Positions 6,550 through 10,984 of a stretch of 10,984 bases of DNA are shown piece by piece (the first letter of the stretch is position 1; every line of letters begins with the position of its first letter). The stretch comes from Phyllobacteriaceae bacterium (lineage in GTDB: Bacteria > Pseudomonadota > Alphaproteobacteria > Rhizobiales > Devosiaceae), in assembly GCA_012799265.1 (NCBI GenBank), contig JAAZLP010000124.1:1-10984 (forward strand). The letters are read 5' to 3'. The notes beneath the pieces are model-generated. The model was not told where the DNA came from, did not search any database, and was given only the letters and a program-made list of their open reading frames with translations. The translations under genes and the position numbers were made by a program.

Positions 6550-8216
6550 CAGTTGGTCTCCCTGCCGGCATTGTTCTTGGGAGACATCTGCACCAGCGTC
6601 TGCTGGATAGGCGTCTCGTGCTCGGGCAGCGTGCCTGGTTCGGTAACCACGCGGTCTGGATGTGAACCGGTCATGAGAAGACCCAGTTCGGTCTCGTCGG
6701 CCGTGGCCGGATCGGCCTCGCCCACGATATGACCGTCAAACATCACGAGGATACGGTCCGACAGCGAACGGATCTCGTCCAGTTCCACCGAGACAAGAAG
6801 GATTGCCTTGCCGGCATCGCGCATCTTGATGATCTGGTTGTGAATGAATTCGATGGCACCGATATCGACGCCACGGGTCGGCTGACCGACGATCAGCACG
6901 TCCGGATCGCGTTCCATCTCGCGCGCCAGCACGATCTTCTGCTGGTTGCCGCCGGAGAAATTGGCGGTCTTGAGATCCAGCGACGCCGGGCGGACGTCGA
7001 ACTTCTTCATATATTCGGTGGCGGTCTCGCGCGCCTTGGCGATATCGAGGCCAAGGCCGGAGCCATACTTGTCCTGATAGCCGAGAATGGCGTTTTCCCA
7101 GGCAGCGAAATTGGTGATCAGCCCCATGCGGAGACGATCTTCCGGCACGTGGGCGAGGCCGGCATCGCGGGCACGCTTTGCGCCATCATCGCCATCAAGC
7201 GAGAGCACATTGCCATTGACGGAAATCGTGCCGCCAAGCTGGTCGCGCATGCCGGCAATGGATTCAAGCAGTTCGGACTGCCCGTTGCCCGCGACCCCGG
7301 CAATGCCGACGATCTCGCCGGCGCGCACCTGGAAGGAAACGTTCTTGACGCGCGGCACCTTGAAATCGTCCGAGACGATCAGGTCCTTCACGTCGAGCAG
7401 CACCTTGCCCGGATTGGCCGGACCCTTTTCCACGCGCAGCAGCACGCGGCGGCCCACCATCAGCTCGGCGAGCTGCTCAGGCGAAGTGTCGGAGGTGTTG
7501 AGCGTCTGCACCATCGTGCCCTGACGCATCACCGAGACCTCGTCAGTAATGGCCATGATCTCGCGCAGCTTGTGCGTGATGAGGATGATGGTCTTGCCCT
7601 CTTCGCGCAGCTTGCGCAGAATGCGGAAGAGGTGGTCGGCCTCGGCCGGCGTCAATACGCCGGTGGGCTCGTCCAGAATAAGCGTTTCGGCGCCGCGATA
7701 GAGCGCCTTGAGGATTTCGACGCGCTGCTGCTGACCCACGGAGAGGTTTTCAACGATCGCGTCCGGATTGATCTCGAGCCCATAGTCGCGGGCGAGCTGC
7801 TTGAGATGCTCGCGCGCCTTGTTGAGCGTTGGGCGCAGCAGAGCCGAGTCTTCGGCACCCAGGACGATATTTTCGAGAACAGTGAAATTGTCGACCAGCA
7901 TGAAGTGCTGGTGAACCATGCCGATACCCAGCGCCAAGGCGTGGCGGCTGTCGGTGATCGCATGGGGCACACCGTTGACGCGGATTTCCCCGCTGTCAGC
8001 CGTGTAGAAGCCATAGAGGATCGACATCAGCGTCGACTTGCCGGCGCCGTTCTCGCCCACGATGCCGTGGACCGTACCGCGCTTGATGGCAAGGTTGATG
8101 TCGCGATTGGCGTGAACCGGGCCAAAGTGCTTGTTGATGCCAATAAGCTCGATGGCGAGCGATGAGTCAGCGGCCCTTTCGGGCCGCTGATGATCGCTGG
8201 GATTCGGACTTGTCAT
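6549..8216 (-). CDS. Nucleoside ABC transporter ATP-binding protein, two fused domains (NupO-like)
   Basis: This cytoplasmic ATPase of 555 residues drives nucleoside import and contains two ABC domains, like RbsA and NupO. Domain 1 is complete: Walker A GENGAGKS 54-61, signature LSVGQQQR 158-165, Walker B LILDEPTG 179-186 with Glu183, and His215 in ITHK. Domain 2 is degenerate: the Walker A position reads GVAGNGQSE (307-315) without the lysine, Walker B reads LIVGQPTRG (441-449) with Gln for the catalytic glutamate, and the switch histidine is replaced (LLVSVELDE). Its signature FSGGNQQK 420-427 is intact, so one composite site probably hydrolyses and the other does not, as is usual in this family. 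ATG 8216 has AAGGA six bases upstream. The first ~20 residues are an unconserved extension whose codons form a strong hairpin, and about 40 polar residues follow the usual end LGLLMTG (511-517). Confidence 0.95.
   Translation of the reverse strand: MTSPNPSDHQRPERAADSSLAIELIGINKHFGPVHANRDINLAIKRGTVHGIVGENGAGKSTLMSILYGFYTADSGEIRVNGVPHAITDSRHALALGIGMVHQHFMLVDNFTVLENIVLGAEDSALLRPTLNKAREHLKQLARDYGLEINPDAIVENLSVGQQQRVEILKALYRGAETLILDEPTGVLTPAEADHLFRILRKLREEGKTIILITHKLREIMAITDEVSVMRQGTMVQTLNTSDTSPEQLAELMVGRRVLLRVEKGPANPGKVLLDVKDLIVSDDFKVPRVKNVSFQVRAGEIVGIAGVAGNGQSELLESIAGMRDQLGGTISVNGNVLSLDGDDGAKRARDAGLAHVPEDRLRMGLITNFAAWENAILGYQDKYGSGLGLDIAKARETATEYMKKFDVRPASLDLKTANFSGGNQQKIVLAREMERDPDVLIVGQPTRGVDIGAIEFIHNQIIKMRDAGKAILLVSVELDEIRSLSDRILVMFDGHIVGEADPATADETELGLLMTGSHPDRVVTEPGTLPEHETPIQQTLVQMSPKNNAGRETN
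8158..8198 (-). promoter_or_regulatory. Strong GAAA-tetraloop hairpin in the 5' coding region of the ATPase gene
   Basis: On the minus strand TCAGCGGCCC and its perfect complement GGGCCGCTGA enclose GAAA (8167-8190). Outside a small internal loop, AGCGAT (8198-8193) pairs with ATCGCT (8163-8158), so about 16 pairs are possible. The structure starts 18 bases into the ATPase gene, encodes part of its unconserved N-terminus (around residues 7-20), and lies about 50 bases after the binding-protein stop. It has no following T-run. A likely role is protection of the binding-protein message from 3' decay or lowering of ATPase translation relative to the binding protein; this is inference. Confidence 0.6.
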
Positions 8217-8243
8217 GTGAAGTCCTTACTCCTGATTTTTGCC

Positions 8244-9245
8244 TCAGAGGGCGGGGCAGGCCTTGTCGGTGCGGTAGTCATGCACGACAACAGCGCCGGA
8301 GATGATGTCAGCAGTTGCCTTTTCGACAGCAGCCTTCATCTCGTCGGTGATGAGCGAAGCATTGTGCTCGTCGAACGCAGCGCCAACGCCTTCTTCAGCC
8401 AGACCGAGGGTGATCACGCCCGGCTCCCAGGTGCCGTCTGCAACGCCCTTCATGGCGTTGTAGGTAGCAACGTCGACGCGCTTGAGCATGGAGGTCAGGA
8501 CCGAGCCGGGGTGCAGGTGGTTCTGGTTGCTGTCAACGCCGATACCGAACTTGCCGGCGTCTGCTGCAGCCTGGAGCACACCGGCGCCAGCGCCACCAGC
8601 GACGTGATAGACAACGTCTACGCCCTGATCGAGCTGCGACTTGGCGACTTCAGTTGCCTTGCCGGGGTCGTTGAAGGCTTCAAAGCCCGAACCCACATAG
8701 GTTTCGAAGACTTCGATGTCCGGGTTGACCGACTTTGCGCCCTGGGCATAGCCGCAGGCGAAGGCTTCGAGCAGGTCGAAGTTGAAGGCCGGGATGACGC
8801 CGATCTTGCCCGATTCAGACTGCATGGCAGCCAGAATACCGACGAGGTACGAGCCTTCCTGCTCCTTGAAGACAACCGACTGAACGTTCGGCAGATCAAC
8901 GACGGTGTCGATGATGGTGAAGCTGGTATCGGGGAATTCAGGTGCCACGGCGCGCAGCGCGGTTTCCCAGGAGAAGCCCGGCAGCACGATCGGGTTGTTG
9001 CCGCGCGAAGCGAACTGGCGCACGGCCTGTTCACGCTGGGCGTCGCCCGAGATTTCGAGGTCCTGGTAGTTGCCGCCCTCGGCCTTGAACCGCTCAGCGC
9101 CGTTATAGGCAGCTTCGTTGAACGACTTGTCGAACTTGCCGCCGCCGTCATAGACGAGTGCGCCGTCAGCGAAGGCTGCACCAGCCATCATTGCGCTCAG
9201 CGCAACGCCACTGACCATGGCCTTGGTAAGAGTCGAAATTTTCAT
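8244..9245 (-). CDS. Periplasmic nucleoside-binding protein, BMP/PnrA family
   Basis: This is the substrate-binding protein of the importer, in the Bmp/Med/PnrA family (NupN in Bacillus, PnrA in Treponema), which binds purine and pyrimidine nucleosides. The 333-residue protein starts with a signal peptide: Lys2 and Lys8, a hydrophobic core, and AFA before Asp27, a signal peptidase I site. There is no lipobox cysteine, so the mature protein should be free in the periplasm, as expected for a Gram-negative. Family landmarks are VYDGGGKFDKSFNEAAYNGA (31-50) with the base-stacking Phe42 and Asn43, the glycine loop HVAGGAGAG (214-222) and GVDSNQ (236-241), whose Asp238 would contact the ribose. ATG 9245 is chosen over an in-frame start at 9269 because it gives a clean signal peptide and has GGGAG nine bases upstream. 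It is the first gene of the operon, behind a structured leader. Confidence 0.96.
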   Translation of the reverse strand: MKISTLTKAMVSGVALSAMMAGAAFADGALVYDGGGKFDKSFNEAAYNGAERFKAEGGNYQDLEISGDAQREQAVRQFASRGNNPIVLPGFSWETALRAVAPEFPDTSFTIIDTVVDLPNVQSVVFKEQEGSYLVGILAAMQSESGKIGVIPAFNFDLLEAFACGYAQGAKSVNPDIEVFETYVGSGFEAFNDPGKATEVAKSQLDQGVDVVYHVAGGAGAGVLQAAADAGKFGIGVDSNQNHLHPGSVLTSMLKRVDVATYNAMKGVADGTWEPGVITLGLAEEGVGAAFDEHNASLITDEMKAAVEKATADIISGAVVVHDYRTDKACPAL

Positions 9246-9264
9246 TGGTTTTAGCTCCCTGTCT

Positions 9265-9308
9265 CGCACCGGCGTTTGGGGCCAAGCCCTTGGGACAAAC
9301 GGCGTGCG
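9265..9308 (-). promoter_or_regulatory. Leader stem-loop next to the ribosome-binding site of the binding-protein gene
   Basis: In the transcript, CGCAC (9308-9304) pairs with GTGCG (9269-9265), and inside it CGTTTG (9301-9296) pairs with CAAACG (9278-9273); a small internal loop separates them. The 17-base apical part holds a further CCAA/TTGG mini-stem. The structure ends four bases before the GGGAG ribosome-binding site (9260-9255). A TCCC in the apical part could pair with GGGA of that site, which would allow a translational switch; that last point is speculation. Confidence 0.45.
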
Positions 9309-9316
9309 CTAACAAA

Positions 9317-9370
9317 GGATAAAACCGTGCAATTTCGTTACCCGCAAGGGGTAAGCGAGGAAATTTATCC
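9317..9370 (-). promoter_or_regulatory. Compound stem-loop in the leader of the nucleoside operon
   Basis: Three nested complementary pairs lie in 54 bases. The outer pair is GGATAAA (9370-9364) with TTTATCC (9323-9317). The middle pair is AATTTC (9365-9360) with GAAATT (9336-9331). The inner pair is TTACCC (9354-9349) with GGGTAA (9343-9338), around a 5-base loop. The outer and middle pairs share two bases, so about 17 pairs form together, with a 9-base bulge (9322-9330). I do not recognise it as a known riboswitch. The inner TTACCC/GGGTAA repeat could instead be a protein operator on DNA. Confidence 0.45.
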
Positions 9371-9404
9371 GGTTGGTCAAAAATGGTGTGAAGTGTCGCA
9401 CCCG

Positions 9405-9433
9405 ATTTTAGAGTCGATCCAGGAGCGACTCAA
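9405..9433 (-). promoter_or_regulatory. Likely sigma-70-type promoter of the nucleoside operon
   Basis: On the minus strand TTGAGT (9433-9428) and TAAAAT (9410-9405) are separated by exactly 17 bases and match the -35 and -10 consensus at four and five of six positions. Transcription would begin near 9398, giving a leader of about 150 bases before the binding-protein ATG. Another TTGACC at 9380-9375 has no convincing -10 partner. Confidence 0.5.
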
Positions 9434-9530
9434 ACAGGCCGAAAATATTCAAGTCCCCGTAAAGGGTTAGCACTACAGCAAGAGCGGCGATTGCATAGAG
9501 TGCGAGGGTGTCACGGGTCTGAATGGTCAT
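9408..9530 (-). CDS. Possible 40-residue single-span membrane protein
   Basis: An ATG at 9530 opens 40 codons ending in TAA. The peptide starts MTIQTRDTLALYAIAA and has one hydrophobic stretch at about residues 8-24 (with LALYAIAALAVVLTLYG), followed by an amphipathic tail FGLFESLLDRL. This looks like a genuine small inner-membrane protein, with polar, charged ends on both sides. Against it are the lack of a clear ribosome-binding site (the bases before ATG read CTCAAATTGAAA), a third-position GC visibly lower than in the flanking genes, and the overlap of its last codons with the proposed operon promoter. I do not recognise a family. Confidence 0.33.
   Translation of the reverse strand: MTIQTRDTLALYAIAALAVVLTLYGDLNIFGLFESLLDRL
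9411..9431. promoter_or_regulatory. Inverted repeat in the promoter spacer, candidate operator
   Basis: GAGTCG (9411-9416) and CGACTC (9426-9431) form a perfect 6-base inverted repeat with a 9-base centre. It fills the space between the proposed -35 and -10 boxes and clips the -35. A dimeric repressor bound here would block the promoter. No regulator gene is in the window, so its owner is unknown. Confidence 0.35.
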
Positions 9531-9645
9531 TTTCAATTTGAGATAAATTGCGCGGGGTCGCCCTATCTCTAAACCCGGAAACGACCCGCAATCATGACCT
9601 TTCTGGGGCGCCGCACCAGACGGTTAACCAATTCTAAAGATTACA
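9531..9645. other. Intergenic stretch after the CoxG-like gene: hairpin and CtrA-like site
   Basis: There is no convincing gene here. An inverted repeat GCGGGTCG / CGACCC(C)GC with one bulged base and a 21-base loop lies at 9552-9589, and a shorter imperfect one at 9602-9620; neither is followed by a T-run, so the CoxG-like gene has no visible intrinsic terminator. At 9624-9638 the minus strand reads TTTA, seven bases, TTAACC, one base off the alphaproteobacterial CtrA consensus TTAA-N7-TTAA. It would sit about 95 bases before the possible small ORF. All three are weak signals. Confidence 0.25.
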
Positions 9646-10113
9646 CTATTCGTCAGGCGTCAGGGTCTCGATTTCCACACCCATGGCCTGGGCAAAACGT
9701 TCGAAAAAGCCATCGATGATCTTTTGGGCCGAGTTGCCGATAATTGCCTTGCCCATCCGCATAATTTGACCCGAGGCACCGCCTTCGGCGCGAAAGGACA
9801 GCAGGGTTTCTTGCCCGTGATCCACAAGGCGGATGCGGGCACTGCCCTCTGCAAGCCCCAAAAGACCGCCCTTGCCGCGCCCGGAGAGGACATAACTTTC
9901 GGCCGGAATGACGTCGGAAAGGCGCAGTTCGCCTTTGAAGCTCGGCTTCATGACCCCGAGATTGACGGTAATCTCGAGGTCGAGACTGTCAGGGCCCGAC
10001 CAGGCAATGAGACTGCAGCCGGGAATCGCAGCCTTGAGCATTTCCGGATCATTGAGCGCTTCCCAAACGGCATGGCGCGGAGAAGCGATGCGATAGCGGC
10101 CACCAAATTCCAT
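9646..10113 (-). CDS. CoxG-like SRPBCC-domain protein
   Basis: This 155-residue protein belongs to the CoxG family (carbon monoxide dehydrogenase subunit G) of the START/SRPBCC fold, which forms a deep hydrophobic pocket. It has the typical start GRYRIASPRHAVWEALNDPEM (about 5-25), IPGC (30-33), the glycine-rich GRGKGGLLGLAEGSARI (78-94) and a C-terminal helix AQKIIDGFFERFAQAMG (129-145). In true CO oxidisers CoxG has an extra C-terminal membrane-anchoring tail and sits beside coxMSL; here the protein ends at 155 and no CO dehydrogenase genes are in view. Function in CO oxidation is therefore not supported; lipid, quinone or other hydrophobic ligand binding is possible. ATG 10113 fits the family start, but no good ribosome-binding site precedes it. 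It points toward the nucleoside operon 400 bases away and is divergent from the gene at 10321. Confidence 0.85.
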   Translation of the reverse strand: MEFGGRYRIASPRHAVWEALNDPEMLKAAIPGCSLIAWSGPDSLDLEITVNLGVMKPSFKGELRLSDVIPAESYVLSGRGKGGLLGLAEGSARIRLVDHGQETLLSFRAEGGASGQIMRMGKAIIGNSAQKIIDGFFERFAQAMGVEIETLTPDE

Positions 10114-10222
10114 CAGCGAAGCTGCCAGGTCTGTTTGAGGAGCCGCGCCGGGCTGAAGATAAATAGGTCCATAGCGACTTTACCACGCCCTTTAACTGAG
10201 GCTTTTTCGCACCAATATGGAC

Positions 10223-10251
10223 TAAATAGTCAGCCACACCCTCACATGCAA
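10223..10251 (-). promoter_or_regulatory. Possible promoter of the CoxG-like gene with palindrome on its -10
   Basis: On the minus strand TTGCAT (10251-10246) and TATTTA (10228-10223) are 17 bases apart, a moderate sigma-70 match about 110 bases before the ATG. A perfect 12-base palindrome, GACTAAATAGTC (10220-10231), covers the -10 and could be an operator. The remainder of 10114-10219 holds nothing I can identify. Confidence 0.28.
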
Positions 10252-10280
10252 TTGTCAGGGGGCGTAGCAGACGCAATTTA
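10252..10280 (+). promoter_or_regulatory. Possible promoter of the rightward coiled-coil gene
   Basis: TTGTCA (10252-10257) matches the -35 consensus at five of six bases; AATTTA (10275-10280) sits 17 bases on but is a poor -10. It would give a 5' leader of about 35 bases. The -35 box directly abuts that of the opposing candidate promoter. Confidence 0.25.
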
Positions 10281-10320
10281 GAAGCCAACGGCAAGAGCCG
10301 AATGTTGCAGGGAGCCCTTT

Positions 10321-10984
10321 ATGTCCGACACAACCACCACCGCATCGACCGCCACTTCCGGCGTTTCCGTGTTGGCTGAAAAGCCGCTGCAGTACCTCGA
10401 CAAGGCAGTCAACGCCATCCGCGACCTCGGCATTTGGCCTGAGCAGCAGGGCGAACAGCCGATTACCGGCCTTCTCAGCCAGATCACCGAGCTCGACGAA
10501 ACCCGCGTCATCCTCATCGGCCGCACCCTGAGCCAGGCCTCCGCCTTCAACGAAGTCGTCCGTGAGCAGGTCTCTGCCATGCAGATCGGCGAGCGCTACG
10601 AAGACATCACCAAGGGCTTCGACTCGATCCGCGACGACGCCAAGGCAATGGTGGACCAGCTCCAGGACAACAAGATCGACCTCTTCGAGCGCGTCTCCAA
10701 TGTCTGGATGAAGGTCAGCCGTGGCGACATCGCCACCCGCTTCAACAAGATCCGCGACATCTACCTCGACGTCACCAAGGACACCAAGGACCAGATCGAC
10801 CGCGAGCAGACCATTCTCGAGGCCTATCGCGATTTCCGCGGCGCGCTCAAGCAGGCCGAGGTGATGGCACTTGAAGTGCTGCACACCGCCGAAGGCCGCC
10901 TTGAGGAAAAGAAGAACATCCTCCAGAGCGCCGCAGACGAGCTGGCCGCCTATGCTGGCGACGTGCCGGCTGACCGCGCCCGCC
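10321..10984 (+). CDS. Long helical (coiled-coil) protein, N-terminal 221 codons; often labelled cell surface protein
   Basis: The frame opened by ATG 10321 stays open to the right edge with no stop, so the gene is partial. GGGAG six bases upstream supports the start, and the GC-rich third positions match real genes. After a Thr/Ser-rich N-terminus (1-16) comes VLAEKPLQYLDKAVNAIRDLG and GIWPEQQ (37-43), then nearly continuous charged helix with few prolines and glycines: DETRVILIGRTLSQ (59-72), EVVREQVSAMQIGERYEDITKGFDSIRDDAK (78-108), and EAYRDFRGALKQAE through RLEEKKNILQSA (167-204). There is no signal peptide and no membrane segment in this part, despite the label such alphaproteobacterial proteins often carry (from memory). 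I recall relatives near tellurite-resistance-type TelA genes, which cannot be checked here. Function is unknown; a structural or membrane-stress scaffold is a guess. Confidence 0.85.
   Translation, partial: MSDTTTTASTATSGVSVLAEKPLQYLDKAVNAIRDLGIWPEQQGEQPITGLLSQITELDETRVILIGRTLSQASAFNEVVREQVSAMQIGERYEDITKGFDSIRDDAKAMVDQLQDNKIDLFERVSNVWMKVSRGDIATRFNKIRDIYLDVTKDTKDQIDREQTILEAYRDFRGALKQAEVMALEVLHTAEGRLEEKKNILQSAADELAAYAGDVPADRAR

Noticed and set aside
5671..6732. Plus-strand open frame of 353 codons opposite permease 1
   Set aside because: Extremely charged, His/Asp-rich product typical of antisense to a membrane-protein gene.
8217..8243. Possible terminator between binding-protein and ATPase genes
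   Set aside because: The 27-base gap has no stem and carries a good ribosome-binding site; the nearby hairpin lies inside the ATPase gene and lacks a T-run.
6729..9254. Two plus-strand open frames (6729-8165 and 8190-9254) opposite the ATPase and binding protein
   Set aside because: No family resemblance and no ribosome-binding site; both strands cannot be equally constrained, and the minus strand holds clear ABC and BMP motifs.
9385..9402. GGTGTGA-N4-TCGCACC repeat, looked at as a CRP-type site
   Set aside because: Half-sites are four bases apart instead of six and one is imperfect; it lies at the predicted transcription start, so a role is possible but unsupported.
9276..9470. Plus-strand 64-codon frame in the intergenic gap
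   Set aside because: TTG start with no ribosome-binding site, and it is antisense to the leader and promoter of the operon.
9602..9620. TCTGG/CCAGA hairpin considered as terminator of the CoxG-like gene
   Set aside because: Interrupted stem and no T-run on either strand.
10255..10884. Minus-strand open frame of 209 codons opposite the coiled-coil gene
   Set aside because: Val/Leu/Asp/Gly-rich repetitive shadow; the plus strand has a good ribosome-binding site and a coherent helical protein.

Overview
The window looks like a chromosomal piece of an alphaproteobacterium, most likely a Hyphomicrobiales (Rhizobiales) member such as Devosia or a relative. I infer this from the GC-rich coding sequence, the gene order and the protein style; no rRNA or other taxonomic marker is present. 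Nothing in it looks mobile: I see no IS element, phage gene, tRNA, CRISPR array or integration scar.

From about 9.43 kb down to base 1, nearly everything on the minus strand forms one tightly packed operon for nucleoside uptake and breakdown. In transcription order it holds a periplasmic BMP/PnrA-type nucleoside-binding protein (8244-9245), a double-domain ABC ATPase (6549-8216), two permeases (5461-6549 and 4487-5461), cytidine deaminase cdd (4051-4461), deoxyribose-phosphate aldolase deoC (3021-4010), a two-domain ALDH16-like aldehyde dehydrogenase (642-3011), a 97-residue unknown protein (344-637) and thymidine phosphorylase deoA, cut by the window edge (1-344). Three junctions have the one-base overlap TGATG. 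The inferred flow is import, then deamination of (deoxy)cytidine, then phosphorolysis by DeoA, then cleavage by DeoC to glyceraldehyde-3-phosphate and acetaldehyde, then probably aldehyde oxidation by the dehydrogenase. Phosphopentomutase (deoB), needed between DeoA and DeoC, is not in the window and may lie beyond the left edge. No local repressor gene is present.

The 400-base gap 9246-9645 is the regulatory region. It has a good sigma-70-type promoter (TTGAGT, 17 bases, TAAAAT on the minus strand) with an inverted repeat in its spacer. A roughly 150-base leader follows, carrying two elaborate stem-loops just before the binding-protein gene. A possible 40-codon membrane-protein ORF overlaps the promoter. 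Two further 24-base hairpins with GAAA tetraloops lie in the operon, one in the 5' end of the ATPase gene and one across the stop codon before cdd. The leader and these hairpins are the least explained structure here.

To the right, a minus-strand CoxG-like SRPBCC gene (9646-10113) is divergent from a plus-strand gene for a long helical, probably coiled-coil protein (10321 to beyond the edge). They share a roughly 200-base intergenic region with possible back-to-back promoters. Neither has an evident link to the nucleoside operon.
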